In this document: one piece after another, positions 22,976 to 34,056 of the stretch
Position numbering within the stretch: position 1 is the first letter of the stretch
How the letters are laid out: every line of letters starts with the position of its first letter
From: Pleurodeles waltl
Taxonomy: Eukaryota; Chordata; Amphibia; Caudata; Salamandridae
Assembly: GCF_031143425.1 (NCBI RefSeq)
Contig: NC_090444.1
Span: 1,347,204,323-1,347,268,322 of the forward strand
Length of the DNA stretch: 64,000 nt
Direction of reading: 5' to 3'
The notes under the pieces: generated by a model
What the model was told of the DNA's origin: nothing
The model's input: only the letters and a program-made list of their open reading frames with translations
The model's database searches: none
Translations under genes and position numbers: made by a program

Positions 22976-24440
22976 TAAAACAATAGAAAAAACATTCTGT
23001 CTACTGATAGGTCATTTTAATCAGTTAATTCGTTCCCCCAATCCTCTCTCAAGTTAGGAGACCAAAGATAGCACAATAAAACTGCTAAGAGCTTCAGCTC
23101 GGTTCCTAAATATCTATCTTGTCCCTTCAAGGGACCATTGTGAAGCCCTGTCAGATCAAGAAAAATCAAGTTTGGGGTCAGAAGTGAATCCAATTATGAA
23201 GTACGGGACTTTGATGGTTTAGGTTCCAGTACCCTTAAAAGCAAAAATATCAGTTTGTGTCATCCCTAGGATTTTGCTAATATGACAGTATAGGAGCAGT
23301 TCTAGAATAGTTTACTTTTCTTCCCTTGTGAAATGATCTATCATATTTCTAAGCTTCTATCATACCACCTAGGTAGAAAAATTAGCCAGATGGCTAGGAT
23401 TATTTGAACTTCCATGTGGTGGGCAGTTGGGGCCTTTTTTGTCCGTGAGCCAAATTACTATGTTTCACGCCACTTTTTTTAGGATAATTATATGCCATGA
23501 TGGCTATAAGAATCTATAAAAGTGACTAATAAGTTAGTGTTCATGAACTAGCAAAACCAGTAGGTTGTGGCATTGTCCTCCTGAGTGAACTAGGAGATTG
23601 ACCAGTTAGGTAAAACCAAGGGTGTCCTTTTTTTCGATGATACTTGCCCGTACAAATTGAAAATATCATCTGCCCGGATAATCAGTAATGGGACTACTAT
23701 GCTATCCTACAGCAGTGTGACATATATGGAACACTAGACTGATCGTGAAATGTGCACTGGCAAAGCTAGAGTTTGATGGGCCACACTGGAAGTAAGGAAA
23801 TCGCCACTATAGGCCAGTGACTCACCGCCACTTTAGATCACCTACCTGTCTGGTGGTCTGCCGCATTCCTCATCTTTACCTATGTTGCTTGATCTTTTAT
23901 GTATCTTTTCCACTCTACGTCATGTTTCTCTCCCAAGTTCTTGCTTCTTCCCTATGTCCTTCTCTTCTGTCTCTCCTCTCCCTTCTGCCATACTCATATT
24001 TAGGATAGAAGAGTGAAAAGGAAAGAGACAACAGGTAAAATACTGCACTACCTACTACTTCCTTCTGGGTAGCCTGAATGGGGTGTTATTGACATTGGTG
24101 TAGGAGTACCCCCACACGTATAGAATGCTTCCTGGAGAAGCCACAATCGGACAATACTCTACATTTTCCTAGTAGCTAGCCATGGTCAGGGAGGCAGAGG
24201 CATTTGACTATTATATATCTGCAGGACTATTTACAATGCTTAAACCAGCGCCAGATAGCTTTTTATTGCTGTCTCCCCAACAGCTGCTACATGTATACGT
24301 ATATAGAAACATATATAGGCGATAGAAAGCAGAGCTCATACTTTGACTGCAAGGCCAGGTTGCATGGCTCGCAATCCTGGAAAACATACCATGCTGTTGT
24401 CAGCTATGCCAGGGCTAGGATTGCTATTTTCAGTACAAGA
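22976..24440. other. Unannotated DNA left of the L1
   Basis: I see no supported gene or repeat. The pyrimidine-rich stretch at 23880-24000 produces a short frame without motifs. Confidence 0.5.
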
Positions 24441-24447
24441 AAAATCT
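24441..24447. repeat. Target-site duplication, L1 3' side
   Basis: AAAATCT immediately left of the T-run that represents the L1 poly(A) tail. It matches 30567-30573 at the other end of the element. Confidence 0.7.
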
Positions 24448-24860
24448 TTTTTTTTTTTTTTAAGTTTGTGTTTATTTTAAAACAGCAAAAGAAAACATTT
24501 TAATACATAGGATTAAATGCAAAAATTGACACGGCAAGACATAGTAAACAATGAATATAATAAGATAAATAATTAATATAATTAAATATATTCGAAGAAA
24601 AATTAATTGCATCTATGTTGAAGAATAATGTAATTAGGAAAAGATTAAAGGGGGAAGGGTAAGGAAAAGGGGAAAAAAATCTAATCGTAAAGAAAGGATA
24701 TAACAAAATATGCATATAAAAACTGTAAACATTAGAACAAGCTAAGGATATTCAACTATAAACGTGCAATTTTAACATATGAAAATATCAATATAAGGGG
24801 TTGAAACACAATTGCTTAAGGTGTTTTTTTTTTACTTCAGCTGAAACAGTGATAATTTTG

Positions 24861-27800
24861 CTAAAGGGTGTGGAGATTAGAGAAAGATAGTTTGTTAGTG
24901 GAAGCCACAATAAATCTCTCTTTATAGCCAGGGGAAACATAGCTAGTGTCCAATCTGTGATGAAAACAAACAGCATTCCACCAGGCTTGAAAAGTTACAC
25001 AATTGGCCTGTTTCCAATTTGAAGTTATCAAATGCAATGCAACTGCTGACAGTAGATCTATCAGTTTATACTTCAAAGTTACATCAATGCTGTGTGAGGC
25101 CAGACTACCAAGAAAAATATTTGTGAGGGAAAAGGGGACATTGATTTAAAAAATCTTGTTAATTTGTCGCCAGACTAATCTCCAGAAACAGGAAATAGGA
25201 GGACATTGAAATAACATTTGTTTTAGGTCTGCATTTGGATGTGAACAAGACCAACCGGATGGGCTTCTATCTGTTGAGAATGAATTAAGTAATGTAGGAG
25301 TAAATAACAGTCTGTGGTAGACAAAATAAAGTGTTTGTGTAGTGTTAGCCGCTCGTGTAGATTTATGGATTTTAAGCCATAATTTGTCCCATAGCGTGGT
25401 TGGCCAACATTCTGCTAAATCCTTTTCCCATGCCAATTCAGACTTAGACTTAATTCTAACGAGGTCCAAATGCAGAGACTTGTAAATAGCAGATGCCAAG
25501 GCACTGGAACGCAATAAGGAAAAAAGATTAGTCGACCAAGAAGGAGGAGGAGAAGGTACAGATTCTAAAGTAGAAATGTACTGAGCAATGGAGGTGTGTA
25601 AAAGTTTATACTGCGGTTTACATGTTGAGGGTAGGGAGTATGTCTCTTGAAGATCCGTAAAAGATCTAGCCTGATTATGAGTGAAAAGTTGTGATACCCA
25701 GTGTAGCCCTCTGGAGTGCCAAGATTTCCAATATATTGATCGATTGTTAATTTGTATTAGTTTATTATGCCAAATAGTTTGTTGTAAAAAGTTGGCACTT
25801 GAGGGATAGGTTGAAGGTAGTAGAGATGGCAGGAGTTTGCGACCATGAGAAATAACTGGTGAACGGAATTGAGCTAAATTGGTTGTAAAAGTAAGAGATT
25901 CTTTCAAATCAAAAGGAGAAATAAGAAATTACTTGAGTTGTAGCCTTACTGGGGGGTGTAAGGGTAAGTCAGAGGAGAGCCAGCTAGCAGTTTGTTTTAA
26001 AGAAAAAGCGTGATGATATTTTTTAAAGTCAGGAAATCCAAGACCTCCATTTGACTTATCTTTTTTTTTAAAGAGACAATGCCATACGGGGGTTTTGACT
26101 TTCCATAGGAATTTGGAAAGTTAAGGGTCTATTTTTTTTAAATAATAGCGAGGAATATGGACAGGAAGCATCGCAATTGTATATAGTACCATGGGGGAAA
26201 GCATCATATTAATGGAGTCAAGTCTGCCCCACCAGGATAGAAAAAGCGGATGCCAACGAGAGATATTATCACTTAATGTTTTAAAAATGCTTTCAAAATG
26301 TAATTTTATAGTCTCACTAATAGTTTGTGAAAACCATAATCCTAAATATTTTATTTTAAATGGCTGCCAAGTAAATCCAGTGGAAATAAAAAGTTGCTTA
26401 TGACACAAAACGTTTAAAGGTAATATCTCACATTTATCAGAATTCAGTTTATAACCAGAAAGATGAGAGAAAGTATTAACCTGATGGAAAAAGGAAGGTA
26501 GAGAGGTAGTGGGATGAGAACAGTAAAAAACAATATTGTCAGCATAGACCAACATTTTAATTTGTTGAGAACCTATTTGAAAACCTGAAATATGAGAATC
26601 TTGTCGAATTTTAGTGAGAAAAGGTTCAAGTGCTATGATAAACAATAGAGGAGATAAAGGACAACCTTGACACACCCCCCTAAATAAGGGAAAATAATCA
26701 GAGAGCAAACAATTAACAAAAATGGTAGCTTTAGGGCCAGAATATAATAAGGATATCAAATCAATTAGTTTGGGTGGAAGCCCAATCCACTTTAATGCTT
26801 GAAACATGAAGGTCCACTCCATCCTATCAAATGCTTTTTCAGCATCTAAGGCAATAGCTGCAATAGGGTGATTCAACGTAGAAGCCTTGGCAAGAATATT
26901 AAAAAGAATTCGGGTATTATCGGAGGTTAAACAGCTTTTAACAAAGCCCAACTGTTCGGGCCTATAAGATCAGGTAAGATTGGATCAATTCGTAGAGCCA
27001 AGATTTTTGCAAACATTTTATAATCTGTATTAACTAGAGAAATGGGACGATAATTTTTACAAAGTGTGGGATCCTTACTATCTTTTGGGATTAAACAAAT
27101 CATAGCCTCCTGAAAGGTACCATGGGACGAGCCAGTTTTGACAAAAGAATTAAATAATTGCAGAAGGTTAGGTAAAAGAGATTTCGCAAAGTGACTATAA
27201 AATTCAATAGTAATCCCATCAGGACCAGGGGCTTTCCCTCTGCGAAGAACAGAAATTGCATGAGATAATTCTGAGAGTATAATATCTGAACCAAGTGAAT
27301 CTAAATCAATATGTTGTGAGGAGGGAGGGGTAATAGATTGAAAGTATGTTGTTAATCTGGTTGGAATGAGTGAATATCAGAAGAATATAAATTGACGTAA
27401 AAATTAATAAATTCTTGCATGATATCTTTATCTTTATAAATAACATTTCCAGTTGAATTTCTTAGGGATTCTATTTTAGTCCTCTCTCTCCTGATTTTTA
27501 GATAATTAGCAAGTAACTTTCCCATTTTGTTTTGGCTCCCATAATATCTAGCACTACTTTTTAAGAGGTACGAGGAAACCACGTTCGTAGTCAATCTATT
27601 AAATGTAAATTTGGCTTCAATAAGAGAACCTAATGATGTTTCACTATTAGAATGATAGTAATCATATTCAAGTTTTTAGATTTTTTCAAGCAATTGCTCA
27701 GTGTGGGATTCTATATATTTTTTTTGGGATGAAACAAATTTGATTATAAAGCCTCTGGCTGCTGCTTTAAAAGAGTCCAAAATGGAAACAAAAGAAGTGT

Positions 27801-28640
27801 CAAATGTAGTCTTTAAAGTAAAGAATTAATTGGTAAAGGTTTCAATTTCAGAAGTGAATTTAGAGTCTGAAAGAAGTGTGTTGTTAAAACGCCATCTGCC
27901 TGCATGAGGTGAAAAGGGAATAAGGTCAATATCTGTATAAACTGGGGCATGATCTGAAATCAAAATGGAGCCTATGTCTGAATGGAGAAAATTTTGGGTA
28001 AGAGATTTACTGAAGAAGAGATAATCTATCCGAGATTGTGAGTGATGTGGGTGTGAATAAAAAGTATATTCAGAGAGGTCTGGATGACATAATCTCCAAA
28101 TGTTGACTAGTGAGTTACTGTGTATGCAAGATTTAAATTGAGAATACGTCCTGGAATGGACAAATTTAACTGTTGAGCATCAATCCAATACAGGATCCAG
28201 AATTTGATTACAATCTCCACCAAATATAAGATATTCCTCATCACACAAATGTAATTTATCTGATATATTGGACCAAAATATATTGTCTACCGAAACCGGG
28301 CCATACACATTAAAAATAGTCAAAGGTATATTATTTACCAGGAGTTTCACAATAATCCAGCGACCCTCAGAATCAGTTTCCTGGTGAACTAACGTGAGAT
28401 GCAACTTTTTATGGCAAAGAATCACTACTCCTTCTTCCCCAGGGCATGAGAAGCAAACACATTACCAACCCAACATTTTTTCAATTTAATAACTTCTATT
28501 CAGAAAGGAGCACTCCTGAAGAAGTGCAACATCTGTTGTTAATTTGGCTAAATGAGATAACACCCTTTGGCGCTTGATAGGATTACTTAGACCTTTGATA
28601 TTCCAAGTAGTAATCCGGAATGTAACAGAAAAACATTAGT
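24861..28640 (-). pseudogene. L1 ORF2: endonuclease, reverse transcriptase, C-terminal domain (broken)
   Basis: The endonuclease begins with WNIKGLSNPIKRQR near 28600. It continues through LLQEC (catalytic Glu), FNVYGP, FGGDCNQI (where GGDFN is usual) and ISDHAPVYTD near 27945. The linker has QNKMGKLLA. The RT contains GKAPGPDGITIEFY (27250-27190), ALDAEKAFDRMEW near 26830, QGCPLSPLLF and VYADN near 26550, where the usual motif is YADD. The C terminus has a CSH-x-CPP-x-FW cysteine/histidine pattern near 25200 and ends at 24861. In-frame stops are at 28180, 27826, 27676, 26121, 25929 and 25146. Frameshifts occur near 27357 and 26957, and at least two more near 28440-28510. In the family this enzyme nicks DNA and reverse-transcribes L1 RNA. 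This copy cannot encode it. Confidence 0.9.
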
Positions 28641-29160
28641 AAGTACATATTGTATGTTTACAGTATCACAAAATTTTGCAAGAAAAAATAGAGAATATAA
28701 AGAATAAAGAAGTTGTTGAATAAAGGGGAAAAAGGAGGAAAGGGCTGAGGGAAAGAAAATAAGAAAAGGTAAGAGATAGGCTAGAAACATAAGGTAAAAA
28801 GATAAAAAATTGCAAAGATCAAAGAGACAGTACAAGTCAAACAATTGACGACTGAAAGACATACCTACAAAATATAGAACAAATGGGAGGGTGGCAACAC
28901 CAGAAGATGACGACGACCACCATCAAGGGCCACAGAAACGAAAGGGCGGCCTCAACTTTGTAAGAAGATGTCAACATGAAAGGTGATAAACAGGAAACAA
29001 GACGTGAGGACATATACCTATAATAAAAGATTAAAGAGAATATTGAATGAAGATTATAGCAATGGGAAAAAACAATAGAAACAATTGATCATCTTAAGAA
29101 TAAGTCATGTTAAGCAACTTTTGAAATATCCATCTCCTCAGCTCTATGTTGTTGTAAGAA

Positions 29161-29996
29161 TCATTTAAGTGCGTCCAGATCTTCGAAAGTAGTTGTTTTT
29201 TCTTTATATGTCACCTTGAATAAACATGGATGAAGAAGTCCGAATCTGGCATTTATGGCTCTCAATTGAGGACGCATGTCCAAAGATTTCTTGCAGCGAT
29301 CAGCTGTAGCTTTGGCAACATCTTGAGAGAAGTACAGTCTATGACCTTTCCAAATTATTTGTTTTTTAGCCTTTACCACAGACAGGACTTGGAGTAAATC
29401 TGTGTATTGCAAAAAGAAAATAATGGCTCTTCGAGGTTTATTAAAAAAATTCGGACCCAGCCTGTGAGCCCTCTGGATATTAAAGGAATTGGTTGATGAC
29501 AAATCCAGTAGTTCTGGGAGAAATGTTTGAAAATAGGTTGTCGGATTTGAGCCCTCTGTGTTTTCAGGAAAACCATACAGCTGTAGATTGTTTCTTCGAT
29601 TTCTGTTTTCAAGATCGTCAGTATGCCTTTTAAGTAGTGAAATTTCAGATTCCAGGTTTGAAATACGCGAAACTACTTGTTGAAGATTTTCTGTTTTCTG
29701 TTCCACCAGCAAAACTCGCGATTCCAAGGAAGACCATTTATTATCTAAGTTCTGCAAGGTAAAATCATATCCATAGAGGTTGATGAGGACTTCCCCGGGG
29801 AAGGAGGATCCTTTTTAGGTTGTTTGTTTGAACCTGTTGGTAATTTGTTTGAAGAGGTCGTTTTCGGAATGGTTCGCGAGTGGGGCTCAGATTTCAACGA
29901 GGCGGTGTCATCCATGTTGTCGCCGTTAGAGTCTGAATCAGACTGAGGAGTAACTAGAGGAATGATAGGAGGCTTAACCCTCCTTATTTTTCCCAT
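29161..29996 (-). pseudogene. L1 ORF1: coiled-coil RNA-binding protein (one frameshift)
   Basis: I place the start at the ATG at 29996 (MGKIRRVKPP) because 30038 only adds an unlike leader. The first ~90 residues are Ser/Pro/Lys-rich. A coiled coil follows (heptad-like VEQKTENLQQVVSRISNLES). The RRM-like core contains LENRNRRNNLQLYGFPE, and the C-terminal domain has FNIQRAHRLG and RAIIFFLQY. The two open parts meet near 29757, where one base is missing or extra (MDMILPCRT-stop against the continuing LQNLDNKW frame). The full length would be about 278 residues, which fits L1 ORF1. In the family the protein trimerises and coats L1 RNA. Apart from this frameshift the frame is open, much better preserved than ORF2. 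Confidence 0.85.
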
Positions 29997-30566
29997 AAGC
30001 TTCAATTTGGAGTGGAATGATGGGCAAAACAAGAACAAAATGCACTTGGGATGTAGTGGGAATCAACGCTTGCCCCAAAAATAAATGTTTTGTGATTAAG
30101 TTCGATAAAATATAGAAAAGTTAAAAATAGTTAGTAAAAAATCAGCTTCATTTTAACAAGCATTGAAGAGAAGACGTCTCCAAGATGAAGTAGAAAATAG
30201 AGAAAATAATCCTTTTCTTATTTCACAGGCAAATATAGAAAAACAAATAACCAAGTGCATTTGCCGCAACTGAAAGCAAAAAGTAGATCAAACTGGAGCA
30301 GTTCTGAGGAGAAAATACACTCGTCAGCATTTAAAATGGCGGACGTGTCTCCACTCGTCAGGAAAATCCCCAGGGCCAGCCGCACAGCAAATATAAATGA
30401 TTAAAAAGTCGCTCCTGCGACTCACCAATACATCCGGAGGAGATGCACGTTCGTCTCCTCCGTGAAATAAATGTCTAGTGGCATCTGTGGAATGTGAGGC
30501 CTCCTTCGTCCTCGGAGCCTCGACACTACGCCACCATCTCGGACAGCGCTTTAACCACACCCCCCC
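29997..30566 (-). promoter_or_regulatory. L1 5' untranslated region (presumed internal promoter)
   Basis: The element starts with six or more G followed within ~30 bases by GAGATGGTGGCG, which resembles the YY1-type start-site motif of other L1s. The first ~250 bases are GC-richer than the rest. Promoter activity is inferred from position and family. Confidence 0.5.
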
Positions 30567-30573
30567 AAAATCT
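30567..30573. repeat. Target-site duplication, L1 5' side
   Basis: AAAATCT, directly after the G-run start of the element. It pairs with 24441-24447. Confidence 0.7.
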
Positions 30574-32274
30574 GTATTTTAAGCCCTACCTACCAGAATG
30601 TTCAAACTCCTTTGCAGCACCTTTTTCAAAGATAAAAGTAGGTGTGTATACATAAACACCAGTTACTGTGTTCCTACTTACCACTTGTTAGCACAGTCTT
30701 GCTGTTTAATAGAAATATTAATAGGGTTTACTAGTACATAACTCAGTATGATATTTCATTGATCCTATTACACTTAAAGGCTGAGTTGTCAGCAGCACGA
30801 TTGTTATCTGTCAGGTGCTGTTTGCACTTAGGTAACCACTACAGGAACATGGGTCACAGAGGAAGATCAAACACACAAAAAGTGAGGTATACCAGCTCTA
30901 TCTGCTGGCCAAGTCTACCTACGGTAGCCAACGTGGTTAAGACACCTGCTGAAGACATGAATTATGTGCATCTGGTACCTCTTTCTAGAATGCTTCCAAG
31001 TTATCTCACGTTGTTAATGCACTTATTGAATAGATCTGTGCTAAAGCTCACTGGTTTGAACAACCACAAAACATCATGTACCTGCTGCAAAGCACTTTGT
31101 GTTACCTGCTGATGAGAAGATCGATTCCCTATAAGATGGCACAAAGCACCGAGGGAGTTAGCTGCAGATGGACAGACAGAAGGATTGGGGAAGGTGCGTT
31201 TTGACTGTCATTATCTCATCGAAGAAACCACTGACGAAGCAATTCCATGTTTTAGGTGGAAAAGCAGGGATGTGTTAATGTTTTTCTTAATCTTTTTTAA
31301 GGAGAGGAAGGATAAATTCCACCGCTATATTTGATGACATTACCACAAACATTACTTTAAGGAAGCACAAATGCGAAGAGTGTCCATCCCTCAGAGACAA
31401 CTGAAACAGCGTGTCTTAAAAAAAAGTTCTGAGTTGCACGATTTGCAAATGTGGGCCGCTGTTTCTACTATCCGATGCACAATGGGGGCCATTTTTAATG
31501 GGCTCCGGGGCCTATTTTCTAACCCAGTTCGGACCTGTGTTGTACATAAAATGTTAATTAAACTGCCAATTGAAGTAACTGTGTTCCTTCAGGGAATTAG
31601 CTTAAAATGTGAGTTATTTTTTAAAGCAACTAAATGCTCTGGTGAGTGCCATTTTATAGAATAGCAAACGGAAACTGGAAAAAATTACGTTCCTGAGTAA
31701 ACAGTTAAAGAAATGTTTTGCGTTAAGACATGTCCTTTTATGAAGGCATGAGTGCCTGGAATTATTAATGATAATTAGGATGAGCTGTCATTATTTTGCC
31801 CAAAACTTCCCTACACGTATTTTCCCAGGTTCTCAAGTTGTCCAGTACAAATAGTTACATTTTCCAGCTAGCTCGTGCGCATAGAAGGAAATGACAGCTA
31901 CTAGTTTAAGACATTTTTATGATTTTGTTTATAACACAAAATACCAAATCGTTTCCATGCAGATTTAACTGAAGTCAGTGAAAGATGCGTGGTTTTAAGT
32001 ACATTGACTAAAAGTAATTAAGTTATTAATATTTTATGGATCACAATTTATTTTCACCTTCTTTTCTATGGAATCTGATACATTAATATACATGCATGTT
32101 ATGTCATTCCACGGAAAACTGTTTATTTTAATTTTAAGATGTTACTCTTTGTACTCTGTAGATGTCCATCAGATTTACACATTCTTCACATGTTACGCAG
32201 TGATGTTTTGTTAGTCTATCCTAGATGTCACCTTCAGGCTGTATTGCAAATATGAAGACAGGAAGGGCCGAATT
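30574..32274. other. Unannotated DNA right of the L1
   Basis: No supported gene is present. The frames at 30759-31112 and 31371-31664 on the plus strand lack recognisable motifs or splice context. Confidence 0.5.
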
Positions 32275-32805
32275 TAAGAAAAGCGGCGCTCCATCCAGTG
32301 CAGCAACACTTTTCTTGTGCCACTTAGCGCCCCCCCTAATACCACCATGTGTGTGCTGTGATTAACATATGTCACCCCATGGGGATAGTTAGGGAACTAT
32401 CATCAACATTTTTTACACTAGTTTAGCGCTTTGCAGGATTAGCACCAAAAATGTTGATGCTAATCCTGCAAAGCACACCGAGGCCCATTAAAAACAACGG
32501 TGTGCCTCCTTTTAACGCTTGCTCTGTGCAGGTGTAAAAATGCCGCTAGAAATGGCGTAAATAAATCTTTTAGATTTCATTGCACCACTTTTGCAGGTCC
32601 CCTGATTGAGGAACACCCCACATGCATACATTATGCCTGGCGCAGGCATAATGTGGCGCAAGGGGTTACAAAGTGGCGCAATGCATGCATTGCGCCACTT
32701 TATAAATATGGCTCAGCATTTTTGCCATAATTTTGCCACATAAGCATAAACAAAATGATGCTATTGTGGCGATATATGGCGCTAGGCCCTTCTTAAATTT
32801 GGGCT
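32275..32805. mobile_element. Harbinger-like MITE, family C (copy C2)
   Basis: Terminal repeats GGGCCGAATTTAAGAA and TTCTTAAATTTGGGC are clear. The core contains AATGCATGCATTGCGCCACT and CATTATGCCTGGCGCAGGC followed by the hairpin partner CATAATG, matching C1 and C3. It is 531 bp and non-coding. The flanking bases (AAG/TGA region) do not give an unambiguous duplication. Confidence 0.75.
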
Positions 32806-33245
32806 GAAGAGTTGGCACATCGCCCCACATTTTGCAGCACACGGATGCTATGGTTTAGTTCACGTTATTCCATCTCTGACTGCATATGTCTTAGTTTTTA
32901 TAAAGCAAATGATGTTTTGCTGCCCATAACAATAACATATGCCTTATTTTCATACTGGAGTCACCTTTCCTTTTTGTAGTTTAGATCTGGTTTGATAGCA
33001 CAGTTGTCGCCAGACATTATAAGATCAACATAAAGAAGTACTGTCAGCAGAGGAGCCTTGGCTCATACCCCCATGTTAGTAGCTTAAGTCTGGCTTGACA
33101 GCACGGCTGTTTTCAGACATCATGAGATCCACAAATAAACAAGCATTGGCAAAGCCAATAGGTCTTGCCTATGCATGAGCTATTGGCTCTGCCAATGTGT
33201 TATAGCCATATTATACACCAGCGTAGCTGCTGTTCAGCATGGCTA
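32806..33245. other. Unannotated spacer
   Basis: Two similar ~50-bp phrases (TTTGATAGCACAGTTGTCGCC near 32990 and CTTGACAGCACGGCTGTTTTC near 33090, each followed by CAGACATYATRAGATC) suggest a short old duplication. Nothing else is supported. Confidence 0.5.
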
Positions 33246-34024
33246 AATTTTAGTGTCGTAGAGGAGACTAGCTTTGAATGTCGTAGAGTGGAATGGCAAA
33301 GAGTGAAGTAGAGTGTTGCAGAATGGAGTGGCATGGAGTTTAGGGTATTGGAGAGGCATAAAGTGGAGTTGCGTAGAGTGGCATGGCATAGAGTAGAGTG
33401 GACTAATGTAGAGTGCACTAGCGTAGAGTTTTGCAGAGTACTGTGGCATAGAGTGCAGTAGAGTAGAGTCATGTTGGGTAGAGTGGCATAGAGTGCAGTG
33501 GCATGAAGTACTGTGTTGCATAGTATAGTGTTGTAGAGTGCAGTGGTTTATAGTGCAGCAGAAAAGAATTCAGTGGCATGCAATCCAACATTGTAGAATG
33601 CAGTGCTATAGATTAAAGTGGTGCATAGTGGAGTGCAGTGGTGTGTAGTGGTGCAGGGTAGAGTGGCATGGATTGCAGTGATGTAGAGTAAAGTATAGTG
33701 GCAGAGTGCAATCGCACAGAGTGGTGCAGAGTGGAGTGGCGTAGAGTGCAGTGGCATAGAGTGGTGTGATGCAGAGTACAGTGGCATAGAGTGCAGTAAT
33801 GCCAAGTACAGTGGTGCAGAGTGCATTGGCATAAAGTGTAGTAATGCAGAGTACAGTGGCATAGAGCACGGGGTGTAGATTTTAGTGTCACAGAGTGCAG
33901 TGGTGTAGAGCAGTGTAGAGTGCATTGGTGAAGAGTGGCATAGAGTGCGGTAGCATAGAGTTCACTGGCATAGAGTGCAGTGGTGCAGTATGCAGTAGTT
34001 TGGAGTAGAGTGGCATAGGGTGCA
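33246..34024. repeat. AGAGTG-type minisatellite
   Basis: About 780 bp of imperfect units such as GGCATAGAGTGCAGTGGTGT, with a basic period near 11 and a common double unit of about 22 bp. Because the unit rarely creates stops on the minus strand, it yields spurious Cys/His/Ser/Thr/Leu frames up to 172 codons. Confidence 0.9.
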
Positions 34025-34056
34025 GACCAAAAGCTAAGGGGTTTGGGGCTGTTTAC

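Larger units (their letters stand above)
24448..30566 (-). mobile_element. Full-length but inactive L1-clade LINE
   Basis: This is 6.1 kb on the minus strand, from a G-run start at 30566 (GGGGGGTGTGGTT, then GAGATGGTGGCG) to a poly(A) tail seen as T at 24448-24461. AAATCT-type 7-bp repeats flank it. The order is 5' UTR (about 570 bp), ORF1, a ~500-bp inter-ORF gap, ORF2 and a ~400-bp 3' UTR. Having both structural ends plus a target duplication is strong evidence for one complete insertion by target-primed reverse transcription. Multiple stops and frameshifts in both ORFs make it non-autonomous now. Confidence 0.9.
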
